IMG/VR virus record: IMGVR_UViG_3300017743_000067
Span: 1-31,267 of that record
Reading direction: 5' to 3' (one strand)
DNA from: a virus
Length of the DNA stretch: 31,267 bases
Numbering within the stretch: the stretch's first letter is position 1; the number at the start of each line of letters is the position of its first letter. Both the position numbers and the translations under genes were made by a program. Below, piece after piece: positions 16,050 to 26,800 of the stretch. The notes under the pieces are model-generated. The model had not been told where the DNA came from and made no database searches. It saw only the letters and a program-made list of their open reading frames with translations.

Positions 16050-19000
16050 ATGGGTATCAATAAAGATTTAAATGTAGATCCGTACTACGATGATTTCGAT
16101 GAGGCGAAACAGTTTAACCGTGTTTTGTTCAAGCCTGCTAGGGCTGTTCAAGCAAGAGAGTTAACTCAGCTTCAGACTATTCTACAGAAGCAAGTTGAGC
16201 GATTTGGCTCAAATGTGTATAAAGAAGGTACTATCATCAGCGGCATTAACTTGACTTCTCGTGATGACTTGAACTATGTTAAGTTGCAAGATCAACCCGG
16301 GTTTACTGACCCATCTTTATACAATGAGTTTGCTACTGCAACTTCAGGTGAAAAAAGTAGATACATCTTAGTTGGTTCGGATAGTGGACTTAAAGCCGAA
16401 ATCGTAAAGGGTCTTAATGGATTCGAAACACAAGCACCTAACTTAAAAACATTCTTTATTAACTACATTGGATTTTCTGATAATGCATCTACATCGCAGA
16501 TAACTGCAGGCGCAAAGCAGTTTGGTAAAGGCGAAACATTAAGAGTATACAACCCAACTGGAGAAAGTTCACCAGTACTTGTTGATGGTGTAGAATTAGT
16601 ATTAACTACACAAAACCCTCCTGCACAAAGTTCTGATCATGTTGGTAAATGTTTTGCTGTTTCTTGTGAAGAGGGTGTTGTATATCAAAAAGGTCATTTT
16701 ATCTTTGTCGATGAACAAATTGTTATTGTAACTAGATATAGTGATATACCCGGTCAAGACCCCACAAACTCTGCTATTGTAAATAATGTTTCTGTTGGGT
16801 TCAGCGTAAAAGAAAACATTATTGACTCAAATCAAGATTCTTCACTTCTAGATAATGCATCTGGATTTAATAATCAAAATGCTCCGGGCGCTGATAGATT
16901 GCAGTTAGTGCCTACACTAGTAACATACGCAACTGACTCAGAGCCAGAAAACTTTTTTGCTTTAATTAGATATGTCGGTGGTAACCCTATTCGTATTCGT
17001 GAGTTTACAGAATATAATGCGATTAGTGATGAAAATGCTAGAAGACGTTATGATGAGTCTGGTAACTATGTCGTTTCTGGATTAAATTCCAAACTAGTAA
17101 AAGATGCAAATGGTACACCAAATGTAGAAGTAATGCCCGGTAAGGCGTATGTTTATGGTAGAGAAGTTACCAATAGAAACAAAATACAATTACCACTAAG
17201 CCCTACTGTGAGTAGTCAAACAAAACCTAATCAATCTACTGGTGTAAATTATGGACAGTATTTTACATTTAATGCTACAAATGCTCAACCGATTCATCCT
17301 CTAGAAAGCCCCAACTCAGTAGATTCGGCTAACGATGGTACTGAGACAGACATTAGTAGAGATTATGACCTGTATAATGGATCGACTAAAATTGGTTCAT
17401 GTAATATCGCAAATATTACTGCGGGCAGAATCTATGTGTTTAATGTTAGAAAATTAGCGGGTCAAGAAAGTGCAGTACCAACAGCAATAGCAGATTCGCT
17501 CCCAGGCTCGTATGTAGGCAACAAGCTATCATTAACCAATAGTGGTAAGTTGTTCGACCAGACAAAGAGTGCTATGCTTTTTGACATAGGAGCAGAGTCT
17601 ATTAAGTCTGTTAGCAATACTGTTATTACGAGAAGGGTTAGAAAATCTGGTGTCTCGTTAGCTGACGATGGTCAAGGTAATAATGTAGATGCGGTAATCA
17701 ATGCTGATGCAGGCGTAAGTCAACCTATAGCAAATGATAATGTATTTGGTATTGCAACTCCTTCGGGTGAGCAAACACCTAGAATCTACAGACCCATATT
17801 AGTAAGTGCTAGTAAAGATGTAAGTGGAGTATTTACTGGAATGACAGTAAGGTTCCCTGCAGGCACACCTACTAGTATTATTGTTTATTACGATCAAACC
17901 ACTATTGGTGAAACGCATGATGATTTAGTGCTTGTTAGTGGATTCGTTAAAACTCAATATGACTCTGCATTTAGGGGTGCTACTTTAGGAAATTCTAATG
18001 TAGTTAGTATAGAAAAGATTTTAGTTAGCAGTGACGGAACGAACAATCCCGACTCACTAACTGATGTCACATCTAAGTTTTTCCTTGTCAACAATCAGAC
18101 AGATACCATGTACGATACTTCTTACATAGAATTACGAAGCGGAGAGACTGCACCTTCTGCAAATAATTTAATAGTAGAGTTGAAGTGTCTTAAACTAGAC
18201 AACATCGATAGCAGTGGCTATCTGACTGCGAATAGTTATCCAGAATCAGCAAAACAATATTTAAGAAATTATACTACAGATGATGGCGTATCTCATGATC
18301 TTTTAACTTTGTATGACTTTAGAAAATATAAGCAGTCAGTAAAAGAACCTGCGTCTGATTTTTCACTAATTTCTAGTTACATGGCTTTAGCTGATGCAGA
18401 TAGTCTTCTTGTTCGAGAGAAGTTTCCGGGCGCAGGCAGTCATACTGGAATGCTTGCTGTCAATAGTGTGATCAATAGCACGATAGAACACTATCTGTCG
18501 AGAGTTGATAGTGTTGTATTAAACGAGTATGGCGATACACTACTAATCAGTGGTGATGAAAGTGATAAACCGGCTCCATTAGAATTGAATAATTTATATA
18601 AGATTGCCGATGTGTTGATACCTGGCAACTCTACCAGTGTTCGTGGAAAAAATGCCATACGAATACTGAATACTTCTAATAGAGTATACACGATGAAAGA
18701 TATTGAAGATTTAGATAAAAGGTTAACTGCCCTCACTACATATGTGAAGTCTACATCTGCTGAAGATCGTGCCAATAATATTGTAATCGCAAATGATACT
18801 GGACATAGATTTAAAAACGCCATATTAACTGACAACTTTAATGACTTTAAAGGATCTGATATACTTGATCCATTATATCGTTCAGCCATTGGGGGCGATG
18901 GTGTTTTGATGCCTGCCGTAAATCGCTATAACATAAATTTGAAAGCTGATAGATCAACACTTTCAAATGTTTCCACTACAGCTACTTCAGATGCGTTTAC

Positions 19001-21968
19001 AGAAGTGATTACACTAGCACCCAATGCACAAACGGTGCCTGTTGTTTCTCAGCCATATGCAACTGATACTAGAAATACTGTCACAAACACCTACAAATAT
19101 GATGGTGAAGCTGATATGTACCCTAGATTTAGTTCAGATGTTGACTATCTTAATAATCCTTATGCAGACTCTACTGTTGACTTGTCTATCCCTTATCAGG
19201 CACAAATGGAGTATATACAAACATTTGTCGAACCCAATGCGGCAAACTATAACAAAGTAGCAGCCAATAAATTAATTTCTGATCTACAGTCACGAGTATT
19301 TAAGACAAAGGAAACAGCATTTGTAGAAGTCGATGAAAGGGATGTAGGAGCAGACCCTCATGAGAGTGTATTAGCTTACTTCCCCTATGGATCAACCTCT
19401 GATCTGTTTGGTAAGAAAATATCAACCCATATATTTATTCCATTTGTTGCCCCTCAGGGAATAAAAATATTTGCAACTGGTTTACGACCAAATGCACGAC
19501 ATTATGTATATTTCGATAAAAAAGCAGAAAATTTGATCAATATAAAACAAGGTCTTGAGAACACTAACTCGGCATACAGAAACGGAGTAAAGGCTGATAA
19601 ACGATGGAATGCACATGATCAAGTCATGTTAGATCAAAATACGGAAGTCAGCCTTACTCCTGGTGCCGCTTATGAGTTGTTCACTGATAAATATGGAGTG
19701 CTTAGAGCCACCGCTCTGATTCCTGGTAAAACAGTTATAGCAGATGGATTCAACTTTTTAGAAATAGCTGATGTGGCTACATACGATGACATAAAAGATT
19801 TTTCATCATCTTATGCTAAAGTTGCATTTAGAGGAAATAATTTTGATGGAAGGGAATTAAGTTATAGCACCAGACCTCTAGAAGGAGCAAACAGTTTCTC
19901 CAAAGAAGTTACTCATAACGGCAGCACATTTACTACATTTATTAGTGGTATGGAGAGTGCTGAACCAGATAGAACATTCGGATCTAGTGGAAGCGATCCT
20001 ATTGCACAAACATTCAAAATCAAATCTGCTTCGACTGGTAATTCACGATTTGCATATATTAATGATATTGATGTTTATTTTAGAACGGTTAGTTCCAATT
20101 TTGGAGTCACACTACAGATAAGAGAAGTCATAGATGGATATCCATCTAAAAATATTTTACCATTTGCAAGCAAAACATTATCTCAGTTTGATCCGCTTCT
20201 TGTGTCATCAGTCAACGGAACTCAAGCAACAAAGTTTAAGTTCGATAATCCAGTTAAATTGAGAACCGATACTGAGTATGCATTTACTATTAAACCAAAT
20301 GCAAACGCTCCGCAGTATGTGCTATTCACATCTAAGGTAGGTAACCCTAGTTTATCTAAGTTGAATACCGCTGTAGTTGAATCGTCAGTAAGTGATTGGG
20401 GTGATGGTAAATTATTCGTATCAACAAACGATAGTTCATGGAAGCCTAATGTAGATGAAGATTTGAAATTTGTAATTAATAGATGTGACTTTAGTACTAC
20501 TAACGGAACGGTTGATCTGATTCCTGATGATGTAGAGTTTTTAACCATAAGAGACAATGCAAGAGCCACAGGAACATCTGACATTATTCATTTTGAGAAT
20601 GATGAACTCGTGTATGTCACAAACCCAGCAAACACAGTATACCCTATGACAATAGGTGGCGGCCTTGATGATAACAATGCGCCTACTATACTGACTCCTG
20701 GCGCAGGCACTATTGCACTTAATGAAGGCGACTATGTTCTTGTGCAGGCTTCTGATAGTACTGTATCAGATAAAGTTGTTGCTAGAATAGTTTCTGGACA
20801 GAGTGATGGTGGTACATTTACACTAGATTCTCCTTATCCACCAATTACTGCCGAAGGCGGTGTGTCTGTACAAGTCAGTCTCGTTGTTGCCGGCATAGTC
20901 TCACATTACAGTTCTGCCGATCCAAGTAAGTTACATCTAAAACAAAGTTCTGCAAAAGCAGGTAACTTTATAGACAACAATGCATCTCAGAATTTTAATC
21001 AAATAGCTACTGGAACAACATACACTATTGTAACACTTGGTGATAGTGCGGGTCATACTGCCGCATGGCAAGATGTTGGAGCAGGCTCTAACCCGCAACA
21101 GGGTGATGTGTTTGTTGCAGGTACTTTGCCGGCTAATCCGCAAAATTACAATGGAACAGTTAGGCCTAACACGCAGATTATTAGGTCTGTGAGAACTGGG
21201 GCTGAAGCAAAAATCACAAGTACAGATACTTTCAAGCTATCATATTTTGAGCCTAAAGTCGCAATCGATAATACAATTAATACTGGGTCTAAGTTAGAGT
21301 TATTTGAAAAGAATGATTCAGAAAATTATGTGATTGATAAGCCAATTTCATCAGGTGAGTATGTATATGGCTTTGGTGGTATGCGTAGTATTATAAGCAA
21401 GAGTGAGCAATTAAGAAGTGGTGGAACATTTAAAGAAGACTTTAGAATCAGAGCAACTTTGTCTAATAAAGGAATGAGTTCTGTTTCGCCTGTACTAGAC
21501 ACAGAACTGACTGGAATGTGTGCTGTTCAAGTTGATATTACTAATGACTCTAATGGAAATACTACATCTAATTGGATTTCTAGAGAAGTAATGTTAGAAA
21601 ACGCTTTACCTGCTGTTGGGCTAAGTGTTTTCATTGATGCGTTTAGACCTGCTGGCACAATGATTGATGTATATGCTAGATTTAGACGAAATAGTAATCC
21701 AGATTCTAAAACAAATTTTGTGGATAACAAACTTATTTTGGCTAACCCAGAAGAGTATTCTAATCTGAGTAACCCTAATGATTATCGACACTATGAGTAT
21801 AGTTTAAATGAAGGGGCGACTCCACCTGAGTACACATCATTCCAGTTAAGATTTGTATTGAGACATAGCACTAGCGATGAACTAGATTCCCCTGACCTGA
21901 ATAGTATCACACCCGATATTAATCTTTTCCCAATAATTGATAGATTTGATGCGGTGGCGGTAACATAG
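16050..21968 (+). CDS. Giant DUF4815-type baseplate/tail virion protein
   Basis: A 1972-residue protein. The N-terminal 50 residues contain FNRVLFKPARAVQARELTQL and QTILQKQVERFG, the hallmark of the DUF4815 domain found in large virion proteins of T4-like phages of marine bacteria. The middle is beta-rich. Around residues 1310-1430 lies a beta-sandwich-like unit (SDPIAQTFKI, IDVYFRTVSSNFGVTLQIRE, TEYAFTI) that recurs in such proteins. One dispersed module copy lies at residues 1652-1705. The C-terminal 200 residues (TFKEDFRIRATLSN, VFIDAFRPAGTMIDVYARFR, DRFDAVAVT) look like a conserved assembly domain. Its position after gp8 suggests the outer wedge or fibre-connector place taken by gp9/gp10/gp11 in T4, which is inference. 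An AGGAAAGAG ribosome site follows the gp8 stop. The last base overlaps the next GTG start. Confidence 0.78.
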   Translation: MGINKDLNVDPYYDDFDEAKQFNRVLFKPARAVQARELTQLQTILQKQVERFGSNVYKEGTIISGINLTSRDDLNYVKLQDQPGFTDPSLYNEFATATSGEKSRYILVGSDSGLKAEIVKGLNGFETQAPNLKTFFINYIGFSDNASTSQITAGAKQFGKGETLRVYNPTGESSPVLVDGVELVLTTQNPPAQSSDHVGKCFAVSCEEGVVYQKGHFIFVDEQIVIVTRYSDIPGQDPTNSAIVNNVSVGFSVKENIIDSNQDSSLLDNASGFNNQNAPGADRLQLVPTLVTYATDSEPENFFALIRYVGGNPIRIREFTEYNAISDENARRRYDESGNYVVSGLNSKLVKDANGTPNVEVMPGKAYVYGREVTNRNKIQLPLSPTVSSQTKPNQSTGVNYGQYFTFNATNAQPIHPLESPNSVDSANDGTETDISRDYDLYNGSTKIGSCNIANITAGRIYVFNVRKLAGQESAVPTAIADSLPGSYVGNKLSLTNSGKLFDQTKSAMLFDIGAESIKSVSNTVITRRVRKSGVSLADDGQGNNVDAVINADAGVSQPIANDNVFGIATPSGEQTPRIYRPILVSASKDVSGVFTGMTVRFPAGTPTSIIVYYDQTTIGETHDDLVLVSGFVKTQYDSAFRGATLGNSNVVSIEKILVSSDGTNNPDSLTDVTSKFFLVNNQTDTMYDTSYIELRSGETAPSANNLIVELKCLKLDNIDSSGYLTANSYPESAKQYLRNYTTDDGVSHDLLTLYDFRKYKQSVKEPASDFSLISSYMALADADSLLVREKFPGAGSHTGMLAVNSVINSTIEHYLSRVDSVVLNEYGDTLLISGDESDKPAPLELNNLYKIADVLIPGNSTSVRGKNAIRILNTSNRVYTMKDIEDLDKRLTALTTYVKSTSAEDRANNIVIANDTGHRFKNAILTDNFNDFKGSDILDPLYRSAIGGDGVLMPAVNRYNINLKADRSTLSNVSTTATSDAFTEVITLAPNAQTVPVVSQPYATDTRNTVTNTYKYDGEADMYPRFSSDVDYLNNPYADSTVDLSIPYQAQMEYIQTFVEPNAANYNKVAANKLISDLQSRVFKTKETAFVEVDERDVGADPHESVLAYFPYGSTSDLFGKKISTHIFIPFVAPQGIKIFATGLRPNARHYVYFDKKAENLINIKQGLENTNSAYRNGVKADKRWNAHDQVMLDQNTEVSLTPGAAYELFTDKYGVLRATALIPGKTVIADGFNFLEIADVATYDDIKDFSSSYAKVAFRGNNFDGRELSYSTRPLEGANSFSKEVTHNGSTFTTFISGMESAEPDRTFGSSGSDPIAQTFKIKSASTGNSRFAYINDIDVYFRTVSSNFGVTLQIREVIDGYPSKNILPFASKTLSQFDPLLVSSVNGTQATKFKFDNPVKLRTDTEYAFTIKPNANAPQYVLFTSKVGNPSLSKLNTAVVESSVSDWGDGKLFVSTNDSSWKPNVDEDLKFVINRCDFSTTNGTVDLIPDDVEFLTIRDNARATGTSDIIHFENDELVYVTNPANTVYPMTIGGGLDDNNAPTILTPGAGTIALNEGDYVLVQASDSTVSDKVVARIVSGQSDGGTFTLDSPYPPITAEGGVSVQVSLVVAGIVSHYSSADPSKLHLKQSSAKAGNFIDNNASQNFNQIATGTTYTIVTLGDSAGHTAAWQDVGAGSNPQQGDVFVAGTLPANPQNYNGTVRPNTQIIRSVRTGAEAKITSTDTFKLSYFEPKVAIDNTINTGSKLELFEKNDSENYVIDKPISSGEYVYGFGGMRSIISKSEQLRSGGTFKEDFRIRATLSNKGMSSVSPVLDTELTGMCAVQVDITNDSNGNTTSNWISREVMLENALPAVGLSVFIDAFRPAGTMIDVYARFRRNSNPDSKTNFVDNKLILANPEEYSNLSNPNDYRHYEYSLNEGATPPEYTSFQLRFVLRHSTSDELDSPDLNSITPDINLFPIIDRFDAVAVT
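21003..21164 (+). repeat. Dispersed structural module, copy G (DUF4815 protein)
   Basis: Residues 1652-1705: IATGTTYTIVTLGDSAGHTA, then AWQDVGAGSNPQQGDVFVAG and NYNGTV. All anchors are present. Confidence 0.8.
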
Positions 21969-22156
21969 TGGAGATCGACAAATTTGTTACATCTAAAAGC
22001 GGAGTCGGTGCAGTTAACACCGACATTTCTGCTTATAAGCAAGCTGTGGTCAAGCATAAACAAGATAAATACATTAAAGGATTAGAGCAGAGAATTGTAA
22101 AATTAGAAACTGCTATGGACCTATTACAAAAAACTGTTAAAGAGATTAAAAAATGA
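21968..22156 (+). CDS. Small coiled-coil protein with GTG start
   Basis: A 62-residue protein. It starts with GTG overlapping the previous stop (TAGTG at 21966-21970) and ends in an ATGA overlap with the next gene. Residues about 35-60 (YIKGLEQRIVKLETAMDLLQ, then KTVKEIKK) form regular heptads with I, L, I, L, M, L and V at core positions and charged flanks, a good short coiled coil. The N-terminal half is polar. Its tight coupling between the DUF4815 protein and the collar fibre suggests a trimeric adaptor or fibre chaperone. Similar small coiled-coil genes occur near fibre genes in marine T4-like phages, but I cannot name a family. Confidence 0.75.
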   Translation: MEIDKFVTSKSGVGAVNTDISAYKQAVVKHKQDKYIKGLEQRIVKLETAMDLLQKTVKEIKK

Positions 22157-23838
22157 GTGTATCAATATCTACGATAAACAATTCAACTACATTTGGTCAG
22201 TGGCGAGATGTCACTAACGCAATAGGCGCAGGGATGGGTAAAGCCGTAACTATGACTAATGCAGGCACTGCGGGCGATAATAATGAAGGTAATATTGCGC
22301 TGAATGGTAACATTACTCTAGAATCAGGACATATCATTACTGTAGATAAGATTATCAAGACTGATAGTGCTAGTGAAGTAGAAATAGACTCAAATCTTGA
22401 TGTTCATGGTGCATTGTTTGTAAATCAAATATCGACAGCGCAAGGTTCTGCTGATGAAACAGCTAGAATACAGTTTACTCAAGGAAGTGGAGAAACTTCT
22501 ACTTGGCATATAAAGACTGATGCTGATCACTCAAATTTACAAATTGGTAAAGGTGATTTTGCTATAGACATTGATGGAGCGAGTGGTGCAATAACTTCTG
22601 TAGGAAATATTGCGGCAACAATATCTTCAACAATGTTATCTGGTGGAATTATTGGAGTTAGTATGGGAGCAGGTGCCGCCGGTAATAGAAGTACTGGTGC
22701 ATTTACAACATTAGTTGTTGAGGGTGGTGGTATTAGTGCTATAGACAACACTCCAATTGGAGCAAATACAGCAAGCACTGGTAATTTTACAGACTTGGTT
22801 GTTCTGGGGACTAATAATACAAACTCTACACTTAATAGAGTTAGAATAGGAAATACTAATCCACTATCTGGTGCATTCACAACAATATCATCTTCTGCAG
22901 GTATAACTGGTGATCTGTATGGTGATGTATATGATCCGGGTGGCAATAACGATAAAGTTCTCGATGCTTCAGCCAAAACATTTGCAGGTACTGCTGACAC
23001 GTTATCTGAGGCTGGCATCACTGCCGTTTTGCAAGCAGTATACCCTGTCGGTTCACTATACACAACAACAAGCAATGTAAGCCCAAACGGTTCAAGAGCG
23101 TCTGGTGGTTTAGGATTTGGTACTTGGGAAAGATATGCAGAAGGTCGAACTTTAATTGGTCACGATTCCGGGTCGCTACTCGACACTTTAAAAGTACTGG
23201 CTGGGCAAAGAAGAACAGTTGAAGTTACTGTGGTATCTGCACACCTTAACAAAACTAACGGGTCTGTGGATGCAAATAGAGACAATAGAGTTCCGTTTTC
23301 TGTTGGAGATGTACTAGATTTTAGCATTGGCGATGGGTCATACTCAAATATTAGTGGTTATAATGTTGATCTCCCTGCAAATGGAACTGCAACAGTTACT
23401 AATATTGTTGGAACTACTATAACACTACTAATGAGTTCTGATGTGCGAGATGATGCTACTCACCCCGACATAGATGTCACTGTAAATGGTGTACATATTA
23501 AAAATTCCAGATTTTCAACAAACGGTGCTGATACAACTGGTGGCAATACTAGAGAGATTCTAGACACGGAACATATTCCTGATCATATTCACAGCAATGT
23601 AGGTTGGAATGACGAACAATTCTATCTCTATAATGACTCTAACTCTGCTATTTCAGATGTTGGTTTAGATAGAGCGCAGGGTCCTGGCTCGGATGCAGAT
23701 GCACACAGATACCAGTATAGTGGTAAAGTGTATGGAAGAGAGACTGATACTGGAGTTCAAGCAGTGACTATAGGACAGTCACATAACAACTTACCGCCAT
23801 ACCAAGTAGTGTATATTTGGAAAAGAATATCAGACTAA
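22153..23838 (+). CDS. Tail-collar fibre protein (gp10/gp12 C-terminal type)
   Basis: A 561-residue fibre. The N-terminal 140 residues include an NGNITLESGHIITVDKI-type strand region. Three fibre repeats with a (S/T)GAFTTL-like core lie at residues about 178-247. From residue 297 a collar-type domain begins: YPVGSLYTTT, then FGTWERYAEGRTLIGHDSG, the pattern of the T4 gp10/gp12 receptor-proximal domains. A separate insert-like beta region spans about 350-460. The histidine-rich EHIPDHIH (about 473-480) and the closing NNLPPYQVVYIWKR are typical ends of collar fibres, where paired histidines bind metal on the trimer axis. It is a likely short tail fibre or wedge tip. The ATG overlaps the previous TGA. 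A late-promoter-like gap follows. Confidence 0.82.
   Translation: MSVSISTINNSTTFGQWRDVTNAIGAGMGKAVTMTNAGTAGDNNEGNIALNGNITLESGHIITVDKIIKTDSASEVEIDSNLDVHGALFVNQISTAQGSADETARIQFTQGSGETSTWHIKTDADHSNLQIGKGDFAIDIDGASGAITSVGNIAATISSTMLSGGIIGVSMGAGAAGNRSTGAFTTLVVEGGGISAIDNTPIGANTASTGNFTDLVVLGTNNTNSTLNRVRIGNTNPLSGAFTTISSSAGITGDLYGDVYDPGGNNDKVLDASAKTFAGTADTLSEAGITAVLQAVYPVGSLYTTTSNVSPNGSRASGGLGFGTWERYAEGRTLIGHDSGSLLDTLKVLAGQRRTVEVTVVSAHLNKTNGSVDANRDNRVPFSVGDVLDFSIGDGSYSNISGYNVDLPANGTATVTNIVGTTITLLMSSDVRDDATHPDIDVTVNGVHIKNSRFSTNGADTTGGNTREILDTEHIPDHIHSNVGWNDEQFYLYNDSNSAISDVGLDRAQGPGSDADAHRYQYSGKVYGRETDTGVQAVTIGQSHNNLPPYQVVYIWKRISD
22682..22890 (+). repeat. Three GAFTTL-type fibre repeats
   Basis: STGAFTTLVVEG, STGNFTDLVVLG and LSGAFTTISSSA occur about 30 residues apart in the collar fibre, with IDNTPIGANTA before the second. 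These regular beta repeats are of the type that builds fibre shafts. Confidence 0.7.
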
Positions 23839-23840
23839 AC

Positions 23841-23848
23841 TATAAATA
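23841..23848 (+). promoter_or_regulatory. T4-type late promoter (-10 box TATAAATA)
   Basis: An exact match to the T4 late consensus TATAAATA in the 37-nt gap after the collar fibre. It lies 35 nt upstream of the ATG of the beta-helix gene, with an AAGGA ribosome site (23862-23866) between them. In T4 such boxes are read by host polymerase carrying gp55 and gp33. This implies that the host-recognition genes to the right have their own late transcript. Confidence 0.8.
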
Positions 23849-23875
23849 AAGCATTAATATCAAGGACAATTAAGA

Positions 23876-26800
23876 ATGGCTAAGAAGTTTACAGATTTAA
23901 CAGCAACTACTAACCTCACAGATGGTGATATATTTGCTATTGTTGATGACGCAGGTAACTCAACGAGTAGAAGTGTTAATGCTGATACAGTTTCTAATTA
24001 TGTTTTAAGTTTATCTAAACTTAATACTGAAACCAATCGAGGTAATATCATTACTGCTATTAACTCGCAGGCAACCCTCACAAATAATAACTTGCAAGCA
24101 GGTAAGATTTTCTTTAATAATTCTTACTCTGAATTGAAAGATGTGATGAAGTATGCGAATCTTGACGATGCGCCTGATGCTATTACAAATAATGCTCAGA
24201 TTTCAAATCATATGTACTACAGTGGTCTTCAATTTCTAGATGGAGCATATAGATTAAAGGTAAGAAACGCCATAAATCAACCAGAGGGTATTCCCAATCC
24301 AATTCCATCAGAAATATTTGTTAATACTGATATGATTCAGGAGGGCTTGGTTAATAAGTTTTTCAATGACAGCGAAATCCAGAGCAAACTAGAAACAATA
24401 TTTCCAACTGAGTTCAATAAATATAGTAATTCATTTGATGGTGGAGATGTAGCAGATAGTGTTCAAGATGTTCTTGGTGTTTGGAATCCAATAGGAGGCG
24501 ATAGCGGCACCACATCAAGGTCTATTAGAGTTTCTAATACACACAAAAGTAACTTTCGAGATGGTCAAGTTCTACGAGTCTATGGTTGTAATCCAACTGA
24601 TGCTTCAGCCCCATCTGCGGCCGCTACTGCTTTGGGGGCTATTTCATCAACTGGTTTTACTACAACTGTTGGTAGTTTTAATACACTAGAGTTTCAATAC
24701 AAAATAGCACCATTTAATCTAGCGACAGGGCAAATTGGTCAAAGAGAAGCAACACAAAGTATTACATTCACCACCAGTAATGCTACAGAACAAACCTCTC
24801 AAAATGACATTTATAATGCATTCAACTTAAACAACTTTCTTTCGTTGTCGATTACTAAAGCAAGTACAGATGGTATATTAGTATATCGCAGAGTTGGGAC
24901 TTCAGGAGCATTTAAACTGATAAGTGTTTTGGGCCCTAAAGATTTACCTACTGGTGGTGGAACTTTTATCGATTATTACACATTTGATTATGTTTCTTGG
25001 TCTGGTAAAAATGAGTTGGATAATTCTTATATAGAAACCGATCCAGAGACTGGAGAAAGATTACTGACACACTTCCCTGCAACACTGGTTGGTGATGAAA
25101 CTATAACAACTACATATGCAGGCTGGGCTGATCTTACAATTACGGAGATTGTTGAAAACACTGATAACTTTGATATCGTCTTTGGCAGTAATTCTGTTTT
25201 CATAAACGGAATTAGTCACCCACAACAGAATAATGCGTATATAGCACATAATAATACTGCACTAATTGAAAGTGCTATATCTGATAAATCTGCAACTGGT
25301 ATTGGTACTAAACGTGTACAATTTAACGCTAAGACTTACAATGTAAGCAGTATAGCAATACCAGATGACTTTGGTCTTATTGGTGTTCCGGGCGTTACTA
25401 AAATTAAGAAGTTGCCTTGGAGTACCTATCCAAATCCAAATGAAGCTAGTGCGTTTACTCCAATTCTAAGAACATCTAACCCAGGTGCTTGTAAGAATGT
25501 ATCTTTGGTTGGATTGATTTTTGATGGTAATAATAGAAACCAATATCTTTTGAATGATAGTGGTGGTTTATCAATAAATACATTTGTAAATTTTGATGTA
25601 GCATCTTCTAATGTATTGATTGACAACTGCATATTTGAAAACATAGCAGGTGATGGTGTTTACGCAAGTAGCCCAATTGATCTTAAAATGATCAATAGTG
25701 AAGTATCGAATAGTGGCGTAAGTGATAGACTTCCTAGTAGAAGTCCGCTAGTCATTGATGACGGCGAAAATACTATGGTCAATGGTAATATATTTAAAAA
25801 CTTCACTGATCCAATAGACGCCTCTGTAACTAAAGGTGGTTCTGTTATTGCTAATAATGTAATCAAGAATTGTGGTTCTGGTTTGTTTATATATGGAGCA
25901 ACATTCTTAGTTAGTAGCCCTAATGTTATGATGGGACCTGCTAATGAGTTCTTGTCTACTCCAGATGTTCTTAACAGCGAATATGATTCTATTAATATTC
26001 TAAGAAGTAGAATAACACAACAGTTACAAGGTGGAACTCCTGTACATAGTGATGTGTTTGCGTATCAAGAAAATGGAGAAATATTTGACTTGACTCAGAG
26101 TTCAGTCGGCACTCCAGAAATTATATTCAGAGCAAACATGGTAAGAAAATATAAACCTGCCGCAGATTCGCCTGACGATACTGCTGAAGAGTTCTATGGT
26201 CATATAATTGGGCCCGGCGCCAAAGATATTAACGATCAAGCATTTTCTATAACCTCATCTGCGGCAAGTAATGTAGCTTTAGTAACTGGTCAGAAATATA
26301 CTATTGTTGATCTTGGTGCTGATGCCGCTACCGCAACAGATTGGACTAGAGCAGGTGCGGCTGTTAACAAGACTGGCGTACAGTTCACATATAATGGAGA
26401 AACACTAGTTAAAAAATCGGCTCAAGGGGGTGGCGATGCGCCAACAACAGGCACAGTAACACCTGATGAGTTTGTGGGCTATAAAAATACTGTTGCAATA
26501 CCAACTCAAGGTGTAACTATTGGAGTTAAGCCAAAGATTTCTATTACAAATTATTCAGGTGGGTCAGTAGATGGTCAACCAGTTCTTCCAGAAAACGGGC
26601 AGTTCCAGTATCAGATCGATAATACAAATGCTCAGGCTTTGACTAGTTTACATTATACTCGTGGGCATTTAACAGATTTATACAACAGTAGAGTTAAGCA
26701 AAGTGCTACAGATAGTACTTCTGGTAGAATACATCCATTTAATTCTTATCATGTAGGTGTTGCCTATTCAGCGAGTTATAGAAATGCAGTAAGAGTTGGT

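Noticed and set aside
23839-23875. Rho-independent terminator after the collar fibre
   Set aside because: The gap holds the late promoter and a ribosome site but no stem-loop followed by a T run.
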